The translations under genes were made by a program, and so were the position numbers. A stretch of 64,000 bases of DNA from Styela clava. Taxonomy: Eukaryota > Chordata > Ascidiacea > Stolidobranchia > Styelidae. Within the stretch, counting starts at the first letter, position 1, and each line of letters begins with the position of its first letter. The notes beneath the pieces were generated by a model. That model did no database searches. It was not told the origin of the DNA and saw only the letters and a list, made by a program, of their open reading frames with translations. The stretch spans positions 21,080,001 to 21,144,000 of the forward strand of contig NC_135251.1 of assembly GCF_964204865.1 (NCBI RefSeq), in the 5' to 3' direction. Positions 22,907-34,900 of this stretch are shown one piece after another.

Positions 22907-24800
22907 TGAGAGGTCGAGGGAGGTAAAGGAGCGAGAGCCGCAGCCAAGAAGAGAAAAATCGGAGTGAAAGTAGGCTGAGACTTCGAGGGAGGATAAGGAG
23001 CGAAAGCAGCAGCCAAGTAGAGAAAAGGCGGAAAGAAAATAATAAAGGTATAATCTGCCAGTAGCAGGCAACTAGACCACTCTCGCACCGTCAAGCAAAT
23101 AAATAATGTATGCCAGCAGGTCCGTCGACAAGAGCCACATAAGAGGTTGAGAGTTGCCAGCAGGAGTTCAGCGGCAGTCGTGCTTCCCATCAGCCCAAGT
23201 AGGTCCCAGCGAGTGAAAAGGCAGACAGCATCAGTCCAAAGGCAGACAGAGGAAGAAGCAGCCGAGAAAAGTTTGAAGATTGAAAGGTCAGGCAGAGAGG
23301 AAGAAGGAGCCCATGAGGAGCAAAGCCGCAGGCGAGGAGATCAGAGTCAGGTCAGTCCAAGAAACGTTGAAGATCGAGAGGGGAGGGAATAAGGAGTCCA
23401 GCCAGCAATACCCACACATAATAGAGTAAAAACGTTGAAGATGGAGAGTCCAGCCAGCTCCAGCCGCCAGCAAATACCACACATAATAGAGTAAAGAGGG
23501 CAGGCAGGAAGAAAGGGCAGTCCAACCAAGTAGGTCACAGCCGAGTGAAAAGGCAGACAGCATCTCAGTCCAAGTGAAAAAGGCAGACAGAGGAAGAAGC
23601 AGCCGAGAAAAGCTCCAGCCGCCAGCAAAAATACCAAAGGGGCAGTCCAAGTAGGTCACAGCCGAGTGAAAAGGCAGACAGAGAAGAAGAAGCAGTTGAG
23701 AAAAGATCCAGCCGCCAGCAAACCACACATAATAGAGTAAAGAGGGGCAGGCAGGAAGAAAAAAGGCAGACAGCATCAGTCTGAGTGAAAAGGCAGACAG
23801 AGGGAAGAAGCAGTTGAGAAGAGCTCCAGCCGCCAGCAAATACCACACATAATAGAGTAAAGAGGGCAGGCAGGAAGAAAGGGTCAAGTCAAGTCCAAGG
23901 TTCACAGCCGAGTGAAAAGGCAGAAAGCATCAGTCCAACAGACAAGAGGGAAGAAGCAGCCGAGAAAAGTTGAGAAGAGCTCCAGCCGCCAGCAAATACC
24001 ACACATAATAGAAGAGTAAAGAGGGCAGGCAAGGAAGAAAGGGCAGTCCAAGTAGGTCACAGCCGAGTGAAAAGGCAGACAGCATCAGTCCAAGTAGTCC
24101 CAAAGGGAGCCAGCCAGCCAAGCCGCAAAGGGGCTTAATAGAAAGGGGCATAATAGAAGAGTAAAGAGGGCAGGCAAGGAAGAAAGGGCAGTCCAAGTAG
24201 GTCACAGCCGAGTGAAAAGGCAGACAGCATCAGTCCAAGTAGTCCCAAAAGCATCAGTCCAAGTAGTCCCAAAGGGAGCCAGCCAGCCAAGCCGCAAAGG
24301 GGCTGCGACTGAAAAAGAATCGCTGCAAGTAAAATGCTGGAAAAGTAGTGGGGTGAAGAAAATAAATGAAAACGTTATTAAAGGATATATGAAAGGAAAT
24401 CAGCGAGACCCCATTGAAGGGAATTAAATATGGAGAATTTGAGAAGCAGACGACACCAGTGAAAAAAGAGAAAATGGCTGCAAGTAAAAAAAAATCAACT
24501 AGGCCCAAAAAATAAATTATGATTTAAATTAAAAATGACTGGGAAAAGTTAGTAGTTGGGGAAGAAGGAAATCAGGACACAATAAAAATCGCTGCAAGTA
24601 AAATGGCTGAAAATAAATGAAATAACGCAGCAATGAAAGATAAGAGAAATGGAAGGAAGCAACAGACACAATAAATGGGGGGCTGCGAGTGAAAAAAGAA
24701 ATCAGCGAGGCAGGCAGGACACAATAAAAAGGAAAGTGAAGATGGAGAAAGGAAATAGGAACAAGTCGGAAAAAGCTGTCAAGGAAATGTATGCCAGCAG
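22907..24800. repeat. Purine-rich tandem and nested repeat array (about 1.9 kb)
   Basis: The plus strand is dominated by A and G. Two 69-bp units starting GTAGGCTGAGA open the array (about 22,901-23,040). Then AGGCAGACAGCATCAGTCC, CCAGCCGCCAGCAAA, ACCACACATAATAGAGTAAA and GTCACAGCCGAGTGAAAAGG recur in irregular order about 4 to 7 times each. A block of about 105 bases at 24,004 returns unchanged at 24,149 (period 145). The minus strand shows long open but hydrophobic, frame-shifting repeats, explained by the rarity of stop codons in C/T-rich sequence. TATGCCAGCAGG appears near both ends (23,109 and 24,789). Confidence 0.85.
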
Positions 24801-27471
24801 GCATTGCGGGAGAAGATCTCACGCTCAGCGTTCTTCCCAAGTCGTATAGGAAATATGAGGCAGCGACGCTAGCAGGAACGTCATGTCGAAGAAAATGATG
24901 AGTCCAGCGGCGGGCGCTCCAGCGCAGTGGGTGTCCACAATCAAATAATAAAAAGGATGGGAAGAGGCCCCAAGAAAGAAATTAGGATGGAAAAGTGAAA
25001 TAACAGAATCCAAATCTGTGAATGAAAATATCAGCACCGGCTCCGAAATCTAAATGCGGCCCGCAGAGTAATTGATCTCACGTCCTCCTGTGCACCCCGC
25101 TCTAGGCGACCTTCTTTATTCTCTGTCGTTCTGTCTGTCTGTGTGTTTAGCTGTAGCATCTAAACTGACGAGCCGATCTGGTTAAAATTTCTCACGTGGG
25201 TTATGCTGTTACCCCAGTAAAAAGCTTCACCCAAAGAATTGGTGTTTTGTTTCAATAGCATCAGCGAAAAAATGCGCCGAGCGTTGAGGAAGTTTTAGTT
25301 TTTTCACGATTTGTCGCCATTTTCTCGTAACTCTTCGAAAATTAAAATTCCGAGATCGCTACCCTAGCAGAAGTATCCTAAATACTCTTTGAAACAAACC
25401 ATTTTTCATCTCGTTAAGAAGCTGACTGATGGCAATTGATTTTGATAACCTTACGGTGGTATCGCTACCAGGTAGTTTGTATTGAAACCTTTTGCTTTTA
25501 TTTATATATCGGTACTATATTCTAATTAGCAAATAAATTAACTCCCTCTCTTTCCACTACAGTACTTTAAGTGTGTACAAGCACCAGTCTCTATTTTAAT
25601 ACCGCAACGCCTACAGATTGATCCAAAATTAAATATGTGCGAGATCGTGGCAATTGTCTTTCTTTTATGCATTGAGAATTTAGCTTAGTAACTTAGAAAC
25701 TTTAACTTAGAAACTTTGAAGAAAAAGTTTCATCTCAACGAGGGTGAGAATTCACTGTCGTTGACAAATGGCTTTCAACGCATAAAATGTAATTTGAGGG
25801 ATTTATCCATCGCTACTCACATCCGTGATTGGAGCGAGAAGTTTTTAATCATTTTCATTAGTTGCGTGTCATCGGAGCACACGTGAGAAACCATGGCAAC
25901 TACTGAATACGTGCTTCAATTACACATGTAACTGATCAAGAAATGAATGCATACAAAGTTATCTATATATGAAGGTAATTGTATTGAAACAAATGAAAAT
26001 ACTGCGTGCAGATGGATGAGTGATATATTAGGCTAGCGGACTAAACCAGTCAAAAATTATGCCCGTAATCGATTATTGCTGAATCGCCCAGCAACGGCTG
26101 TACTTGACAACAGAATAATTTCTGACTGGAAGAAAGCATTTCTACTATAGATTCGGAAAATGATTGAATGAAAAAAATATGTTGCAGCCACTAAAGCTAA
26201 ATGAAGAAATATTCAAAACTGTTAGTATATAATCTACTAAAAATACATACAGCAACGCACAAACAGAAATACTGCATTGTTTGGAAATTATCACTAAAAT
26301 TGGAGAATATATGAGAGACCATAGGAAACTCTGACGGTAGAAAGAGATTTTATTATCCGAATATGGATTTATGATATTGATATTTTCATTGAGAAAGATG
26401 AAAATATTTCCTGAATCAACTTTTTGAAAATTTCAGTAAATTACACATTTCACAAAAATTACATCCAGTTGGACCCAGGTATAGAATGTTGGCGAAATCA
26501 TATTGACATGTTTGGCAAATAATCTAACATAAAATTCAGGTTGTCATCTACTGTTTGACATACTATTTAATATACAGAACAATAAACATAAACAAATTTG
26601 TGCACCATCTCTTAATAGAAAATTCAATCGGATGTTGAAATACGTTATTTAAAAAGTGAGTTAATTTAAAAATATGTTTAAAATTAATGTATTTTTTACA
26701 GTATACAATATTTAATGTGCATTTTGCTATCAATATGAAATTACAAATATAATATGAAAGAATCAAGAATTTTAGTGCAATTGTAACAACGGAACGTATA
26801 TATGAATTGCTGATTATTACATATAACACAATAAATGGAGGTTATAACACTAGACATAAAAGAAATTTAATTAAACACTGTATCACTAAAATACTATTGG
26901 TTTTAATTGCCTAATAATGTGTGATTCAATTGCGATTAACTTGCCAATATTTCAAGTATTCGAATTCGACAATATCATACAAACATATTGAGAGTGGAAG
27001 ACCAAAATAATTTCGGCCAATGCACAGTTTCAAAAGTGAAGTCCGAAAAATTCAAGTTCAAAGCTGGTACTTTACCTCTTCAATCAATACAACTGGCATT
27101 TTGAATATGATCATTTTGTGTTACATTTATCACAGTAACAGTCATTCTATATTATTATTCCGTCACGCATTAGAGAACAATATCACATTGTTAGTAGTAC
27201 ATCTACTGAATTTTGTGAATGAATAATTTGGAAGCAGCAAACAGGACATCAAGTGTGATTGGAATGTGGGTAACAAATTACATCAATTGCACTGTATTCC
27301 TATTAATTTCATGCTTAAAACACATTTTCAGATGAGTAGAAAATTATTTGAATCAAATTGTAATACATGCATTAAAACAATAATATATGAATTCTTAGCA
27401 AGCCTTAGGTAAAACTTATACCATATTAGAAGATATAATTCAACAATGATATCAAGCATTAATCAAAATTC
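24801..27471. other. Intergenic, repeat-like then AT-rich; EPB41L4 3' flank
   Basis: Around 24,900-25,100 are further repeat-like, GC-richer pieces (GCGGCCCGCAG). CTGTCTGTCTGTGTGTTTAG at about 25,130 starts what looks like another interspersed repeat. From 25.5 kb on the sequence is AT-rich with no supported frame. The last few hundred bases must hold the 3'UTR of the minus-strand FERM gene, but no clear polyadenylation signal was found near it. Confidence 0.45.
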
Positions 27472-29652
27472 TTAAACCTGTGTGGAGGCAGTTAAATCTA
27501 GTCCACTAAGTTTCACTGATCGTGGGGTTTCTGTATTCGGAGAATTATGTTTCGATCTCGAAGAACTTTTTTGTGCACTATAACGCCTTGCTTTAGTATC
27601 CCAATCATGCATAGGATCAGGTGGAGATCTTCTAGTCTTGTGCCTACCTCCATGTTGATGAGATGACTGTTGTTTAGCTCCGACTGCTAACTTATCCCTT
27701 GCTACTGTTGTTGTCACTGGAAGTGGGGACACAAGACCATCTCCAATTGTTGTAGAACTTTCCCTTTTTGGCCTTCCATTCATGCTTGAAGACTTTGATG
27801 AGCTTCTACGATTTCCAGGTGAACTGTGTCCTCGACTATGGCGACGGAGCTTTAACGGCAAAGGGTTTCCTTCAGTTTTAATTTCTGTGTAAGGAATATC
27901 CTGAAGCTGTTCTTCTGTATAATTACTCGGATCTTCTTGTTCTTTTTGAATATGTTTCCAAAGTATATGCTGTGCAGTTGCATCTTCTCTTGATAATCGA
28001 TTCATTTTCTTTCTTGTTCTTTTATGCCTGCTATGATTAGATCTAGTATCAGATTTACCATCATCTGACCTTACCCCATCTGTTTTAGCACCAGTCCTTT
28101 CACGAACTCCATTGACAACATTCAATTGTGCATTAATATCGTCAGTCCGATTCAAATTCATATCTAACATTTCTGTGTCGGTATGATATGCCCTTCTGCG
28201 TCTTCTTCTTACACCCTCACCTTCACTTCCACTGTTATCACCCCTGTTGCGATTTCTTGATCGTATCCTTCGGCGGCTTGGCCCATCAGACTCTTCTCCA
28301 CTAGATTTTCCATGCCTTGATCTTGTCTTACGGTGTTTGTTCTCAGAGTCACTCAGCGATTGTAAGTGTCTGTTTCGCTCCCTTCTTTCACTTTTAGGAG
28401 TTATGTAATTGTTGCTAATTCCTCCTTCTGTTGTCGTTCCAAACATACCTTTCCTTTCGAGTAAATTTTCATCACTAATGCTTCTTTGATCTCCATTCAA
28501 ACCCACTGTTTTAAAAACTTCACTTTGAGATGTTGATTTGGATGTGTAACCATTTTCTGTTCTCTTTGGATTCACTGATATTCTATAGTTTTCTTGTGTA
28601 TTTATTGATGAACGACTTGGATACCTTTTGCTCCTGTTTCTCAAGACTTCAGGTTCCTCTCGATCAGTTTGAGAATGGAGCATCTCGGCCTCGGTACGAC
28701 CACTATACCTAAATTTTTTTCCTAGAAGAGATGTAGAAGATACTGCATTGTCACTTTGAACAAGTCGGAAGAAAGCATGCTGTTCGATTGATCTTTTCCA
28801 GAGATATTTGCTGGCCGGTCGCGAAGGAGTGATAAATAAATAAACAGAATCATCACAATTTTTATTTTTTACATGAATTTTAAACTGTTTATCCTTGAAC
28901 TCTATATGATTTATCAAAGGCCAGTAGTGAATCCGAACTTTTCGTTTATACTTCCGTACTTCAACACCCCTAGCTGACAAACCGATTATATAATCAGTTC
29001 CAAACTCATCTTTAACATTGTGAATATCAAGTCCATACATATCAAGCTGTTTACATTTACGCAAATACATAAGTTCTGCTTCAGATGGTACAAGTCCTGA
29101 GTATCCTTTATGCAGTTGTTCGACAACATTTTCAAATTCTTCATCTTGATTTGGAATAAATCGAAACTCTGAAGCATAACCAGGAGCATGGTCTTGATTT
29201 TGATAATCACCCAGCTCAGATTGCAGAACCAAAGCGGCAAGTTCGGCACCTTTTTTAAAGTCACATGGCAGTCTTCCAGATAACACATCCTGTTTTAGTT
29301 GCAGGAAAAACTGATAGCGAGTTATCTCTTCTCTTAAACTTGTGGGGTCAGCAACATAAAACTTGACCCCAAAATGGAGTTTATGAGGATTTTCACCCTC
29401 AATAAATCCCTCATGATCACGAAATCTTCTGTATAAATCCAACCAGTGGGTTTGAAATGTTTTATCTTTATACCGCAATCCAAAGTAATCCCTTTCGGCT
29501 AAATTTAAATGGTCGCATACAGCATCAAATATTCCTTGTGTCTTATTGCTTTCCTTAAAATGAATGTTACTTCGGAATGGCAACACGGTATCATCCAGTA
29601 AAATTACTTCACATGAAAAATCACTAGTTGTAGCTTTATTACAACAAAGCAT
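27472..29652 (-). CDS. EPB41L4: EPB41L4-type FERM-domain protein, intronless
   Basis: Band 4.1 family scaffold that links membrane proteins to the cortical cytoskeleton. The product is 726 residues. FERM domain at about 10-310: F1 with CEVILLDD and DYFGLRYKDKTFQTHWLD, F2 with EEITRYQFFLQLKQDVLSGR, ELGDYQ and FRFIPNQ, F3 with KYLWKRSIEQHAFFRL. A FERM-adjacent stretch (KKFRYSGRTEAEM) follows. The start MLCCNKATTSDFSCEV, the phrase RYSGRT and NRSKRYPSR match human EPB41L4A better than EPB41L5. The C-terminal half is basic and Arg/Ser-rich, probably disordered. The last residues, STQV, fit a class I PDZ ligand, but CAG|GTTTAA at the stop could also be a weak donor, so the true end might be spliced. 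One exon is unusual for this family. Six bases before the ATG is an acceptor-like CCAG. Confidence 0.93.
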   Translation of the reverse strand: MLCCNKATTSDFSCEVILLDDTVLPFRSNIHFKESNKTQGIFDAVCDHLNLAERDYFGLRYKDKTFQTHWLDLYRRFRDHEGFIEGENPHKLHFGVKFYVADPTSLREEITRYQFFLQLKQDVLSGRLPCDFKKGAELAALVLQSELGDYQNQDHAPGYASEFRFIPNQDEEFENVVEQLHKGYSGLVPSEAELMYLRKCKQLDMYGLDIHNVKDEFGTDYIIGLSARGVEVRKYKRKVRIHYWPLINHIEFKDKQFKIHVKNKNCDDSVYLFITPSRPASKYLWKRSIEQHAFFRLVQSDNAVSSTSLLGKKFRYSGRTEAEMLHSQTDREEPEVLRNRSKRYPSRSSINTQENYRISVNPKRTENGYTSKSTSQSEVFKTVGLNGDQRSISDENLLERKGMFGTTTEGGISNNYITPKSERRERNRHLQSLSDSENKHRKTRSRHGKSSGEESDGPSRRRIRSRNRNRGDNSGSEGEGVRRRRRRAYHTDTEMLDMNLNRTDDINAQLNVVNGVRERTGAKTDGVRSDDGKSDTRSNHSRHKRTRKKMNRLSREDATAQHILWKHIQKEQEDPSNYTEEQLQDIPYTEIKTEGNPLPLKLRRHSRGHSSPGNRRSSSKSSSMNGRPKRESSTTIGDGLVSPLPVTTTVARDKLAVGAKQQSSHQHGGRHKTRRSPPDPMHDWDTKARRYSAQKSSSRSKHNSPNTETPRSVKLSGLDLTASTQV

Positions 29653-31920
29653 ACTATACTGGATGTTACAGATGCCAAAGCAATGTACATTTCAAACTGT
29701 GAAATAAAATTAAGACGGTTATTTTGTGATGTCAAATGAAAATTATTATCTCTGGAGTGAGCGTAACAGCACACCGTCCGATAAATCCAGACTACAGTCA
29801 TTGTGAAATGAATTTTTCCAAATGTAGTAATGAAAAGAGCATTATAAAGAAACAGATATCTGGATATAGTTATCATTTCTTGCTTAGATTGGTAGACCTA
29901 TTGTTCTCGCATTTAACTTTTTTACAGGTAACATGATTCCTAAGTACAGAAGTAACTTAGGTAAATCCTTTAATTTTCATGCATCGGAAATAATATATTT
30001 TTTTACAACTTTCTATATTTCTTTCAAGTGGGTCTATCAAACCCCAATTCTGCAATTATCAGGTCAGAAAAATATAGTGCAGTGTTCCTGTATTACTTCT
30101 ATCTCAGTTCTTTCAACGATTTAACCTTGCTACGGTTGTTCGCCCTCGCATACCCATAAAATAAATGGTCTACAATACACAAGACGGAATTCACATGAGT
30201 GCGTACTACTGCATGTTCCATCTCACCTCGTGAAATACAATAAACTGCACTGATTCAGGATATAGAATTACAGTATAGGAAACAGACTTACGCACCAAAC
30301 AACGACGATCATAACTTTGCGGACCAAGTTTATCTTTGAAGGCCAGTGTATAATGAATTATTGTATGCATTGTTTTCTTGTCCTTTCAAAGTCAGCACAT
30401 ACCGAGATAAAATATCTTCCTTCAGCATGAAACCCAAAATCTTTTCTACGACTTAACTTTTGAGCCGACCCCTGGATAACAATTAATGTACGGTATCTTT
30501 TGTTCTTTCGGGTTTGCCTATCTCAAACAGCTGAGCCAATTAACAATTCGTACTTTGCGTCTAGGATCGATTTCACACAAATTCGCAGCGAAAGTTCCGA
30601 AAATATGTGCATCCGTTGAAGCGTGATATTGACTGAGAGGAGAATAGTCACTGACGCACCTGAGGGCACAATACTTTCGAACTATGCGTCGTAAAACGAT
30701 GTGGAATGTAAACGAACTTTCGATCAATCAAAAGTTGTACAAGTGAGTCACAAATAAAGCATTATTACCACCTTAAACTGGAATTTATCTCTTTGCTGAA
30801 CAACCCTGTAAATTTAATTACTTCCATTTCGCGAAGGTCGTAGTTTTGACGATTGAACTCGGACTGGCTTGCTCATACGAGAGACGACGGCGTTTGTTAC
30901 TAATGAACTTGAAAGAAGCAACAGTCCCCGCGCCAATACATTTCAACCTTACCGCAACTCGTTAGAGAAACATTCGAAAATAATGTGCGATTCTTAGTGA
31001 AATACCTTATTGATAATTCATCGATGGACACTCATTGTTCAGCAGCAGGTGGATCGAACTCATTTGAAGTATCGGATGCTATAAAATTTAGTTTGAACAC
31101 TGACAAACAATGATCAAAGTTACGAGTTACCTAAAAACAAACGCTCATCCTCGCAAACAGACTTAGGGCAGTAATGGAGAAAGCACTGTTCTTAGGCAAT
31201 GAAGGTGTTGATGACCACCAGATAATTGAGAAAAGATGAAATATACTCCCTGCCACTTCTAGTAAGCACTGTTTATAATAGGCTGACAAAGAATAGTTTA
31301 ATCCCCAAGTGCGAAATAGATAAGATTCCGAGCATACTTACATGGATAAGATGCTATTAGCCCAAAATCCATTTCAAAGTTACATTGGACAACCGAAGAT
31401 AAGATATGATCAAGAAACCTACCACCCATCATGAAACAAAGTACATGCACAACAGGATCGGAACCAGACATTTACTACTACTACAACATAAAGAGAGCAA
31501 ACCACAATTGATGTGCCACAAATCAAGAAAGATAAAATTGTATAGGCTACTAATGCTAAGAGATATCCTAATCAAACATTACATTACAGGAATAAATAGC
31601 ATTCGAAGAAACAAGGGACTTGCTAAGTATTGCACAAGTATTCCACACAAGTAATGCACACACATATATTCACTTTTTGCAATACGACTATGTATCCTAT
31701 CAAGGTGTAAGTGTTTAGATGTTATATATTTAATACTTTTTTGTTTGCTTTCCTTTTTTTAAACATGGACAAGTTGGAAGTGTATAAACACAATATTATG
31801 TTTGTTTTCCAAATTATTGTGCATTTCGTTTCATTTCTCCGCTGGCTTTTGCGTCGCTTCTTTGATGTCCGAGAAATCCACATAAATGATTTATTGCACT
31901 GAACGTACTAATCTACCATA
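29653..31920. other. Spacer between the EPB41L4 start and the VPS51 3' end
   Basis: About 2.3 kb without a supported gene. It must contain the promoter of the minus-strand FERM gene. The 82-residue open frame at 31,406-31,654 has no recognisable domain and no splice context. I see no repeat or RNA gene here. Confidence 0.5.
31890..31895 (-). terminator. Candidate polyadenylation signal for VPS51
   Basis: AATAAA on the minus strand, 26 bases after the VPS51 stop codon. It would give a very short 3'UTR, plausible in a compact genome. Position only. Confidence 0.45.
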
Positions 31921-34900
31921 TTATCCACGTTCACAGATGACCTCAATCACACTTTGTTCCATCCTCATTGGATCAATGCAACGATGAATCCCACTTGAGA
32001 TAACTTCATCTAACATACAATGTACAATGTTTTCATCGGATACAAACCTCCATAAATACATCTGCAAGTAATGGCAATCTACCTGGGAAAAGAGAAAATT
32101 AAAAGTCAGTCGTTTCTATAGGCACAATGTGTCTAAACATTCCACTTTTAACGATTTTTCATTCACTAATCTAGCGGAGAACACCATTCAAATTCAAGAG
32201 TCACACTGCAGGCAAAACCTCAAATCTTATCAAATGCGAATAACACTGGAAATTGTAAGATCAGAAGGATAACATGTGCTTGAACAGTGGGTTAGCTGAG
32301 AAAGACTTTGGCTGGATATTAGGTTCACATATTTTAAGGTCCTGAAGCATAAGCAGTATTTTGCATCAAAAGATAACTGGACGCCATCAAAAAGCTAAAC
32401 ATGGGCCGTATTATTACTTTCCTCTCCCCTGGGATAAACATAAAAATCCTATCTTGGAAATCCTATAATTAAGATGCTATCGCTCATATTTTAAAAAATA
32501 AGTATGCATTTCATAAGTATTTCCAGACAACTATAATATAACTAAACCTTGTAATATAAACTAAACCACATCAACCAACCACCAAATGCACCTTATTATT
32601 TTATAACTAAAAAATAATTATCTTATTCTTACTTGCAATTGTTGTAAGCCAAATTTCCCGAATGTTCGAAGTCTGACACATTCCAGTAGTGTTTTTAATG
32701 CAATTTTAACTACACTCGTAAGCACAGACATTTTTGAAAACTCAACTGGACCAAAAACATCAACTCGTTCAGAAAATAGTTTCTGTATGTTGCTCATCAG
32801 ACTGTTATCCATGTTGGAACTGGATATAAAAGTATTAAATATTTAGAAATAGGAGAAAATAAAACAATGACATCAGTCAATATTGACCAATGGCTATCAT
32901 ACCTGGCCCATTTTCATCATGCGGATGAGACACCTTGCTTTTTAAAGGGTTGTGTGAACATAAGGGTTGGGCGGTTGCCCGACTGGCCCCTAATTAAAGA
33001 TATTGAGATAGAGCTCTAGTCGATCCACTGTGCACCACAAGACCACACTCCGACAAAAATTTTCGAGCAAATAGTACCGTAACTAAAATGATAATATGAG
33101 ATATTAGCAAACACACATATCACATGTACAGGTCATCACTAAGGAAGGACCAAAGTTTTACAGCTGAATAAAGAGTATTTATAGTAGAGGTGTAGTGGAT
33201 AAAATAAAATAACTATCAAAACTATCAAAAAGCATTTTAGTCCTTTCCAATCCAGTAGCATCATCTCTATGACTGCCTGTAAACATGTCTCGAGACAAAT
33301 TCTTGCACGAACCATACCCAGAATTGAACATTTACCTTTGAGCATAATTTCCCCAATGTCCTCTGTCGCGTTGTCTTGATGTTGATGTAGGATGCTGAAA
33401 TGTTCGTTTACTGCTATCACTACTCCGAGCTTTTCTTAAACCTTCCTCATATAAGGATCCAACCTTCATTATAAACAAAATTTTTGCAACATTTAGTTGT
33501 TTTTGCATTTGTAGTATATTCTCAACAATGAGATAATAAAGCCATTCATTAGCCTGCTGTTCAATCAAGCCCCTTTTAACTCAGGACAAGTTGGATGAGA
33601 ATTGCAGCAAACTAGACACTAGACAGCTTATTTACTTGCCACCTAAACAGTATTATATTATAAATCTCCATATTGACATCACTTAGTGTTTTATTTATCA
33701 CTTGAATACTGGTTGCTGTTTCAATCAGGGCTTTTTCAAAAGGGTATTGTCATCATCTCTTGAAATATACTGTATATATATCTAAAAGCATATATGAAGT
33801 ACATATTTGAAGATCATATTCTTTATTAAGATATATTAGTACCAAGCTCTCAAAAATATTGAACTTAATTAGAATCATCATGTCTTATTGACACAATTTC
33901 ATATAAAATCAACATACTTCAACATCAATCTGAGTAATTTCTTCAACCACTCTTCTCATCACAGCACGGACTTGTCTCGGTTCAACAGATCTTGCCCAAT
34001 CTCGAGTTTCAACACTTGTTCGTAGCATTTTTGAAACAGATTGACCACATTGCTTTACATAGCACTCAAGAATACGTTGAGCTATCAGTCCTACTTGAGA
34101 AGTTAGATCTGCAGCCTACAATAAGTGAGATATGAATTATGGCATATTTCTTGCAATAATTGCTCTTGCATTGCAAAATATAAACAGGATAATAGGTGAA
34201 TAAATTAAGAGTTTATATCATGACAAAATAGGTTATATGCAACAGTTGAAGCTACAAATAAAAACTGTGTGGTAAAAAAAAGTTCACCATTGCATTTAGA
34301 ATTGCAAAGAACGAAATGGAGTAATTGCTGAATTAAATAAAAGTTCATATCATGACACGGCAAGAAAGAATTCGCAAGATCGCAAAAATTAGTATCAGAT
34401 TTCAACGCTTTTTGAGTTGAAAAGTACGATCTCCACATTCATTTTCATGTTTCTCACCGATGTTACTTTATCTCTTTCAGATATAGCAAACTGTTCATCA
34501 GTTAAAGTCAGAACATAAGCAACAGTCGATAATTCAAAGTCTTTGCACAATCTTGACAGAAGAAGTAACAAAGCTGGTGGCGGAGAAGGTGATTTTCCGC
34601 CAGGACTTTTATTGGGAGAGCAGAAACCCTCCATAACTCTAGAGCAAAAAAAATGTCATTTGTAAACGAATTATAGCCATTGAAATATTCTTAGGAATTG
34701 TGCTCACAGGAGTATAAACTAAGCAGGAAGCAATTAATTCAGTGATATCTAATGTAGGTGCCTGGAGATCATACTCATATAATAAAAATTGAGTAAATTC
34801 ACATGCTACTGGAATGCTAATATTTAATAATAGATTCGGCTATATAAAGAAAGCAAAAAATCTATTGTGAAGTAAACAATAACTTTATAAACAATCAAGT

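Noticed and set aside
23288..24205. Long minus-strand open frames with repeated hydrophobic blocks (LLYYVWYLLAAGA type)
   Set aside because: They lie wholly in the purine-rich tandem array. The C/T-rich complement rarely forms stop codons, and the repeated peptide changes frame from unit to unit, so no single protein is maintained.
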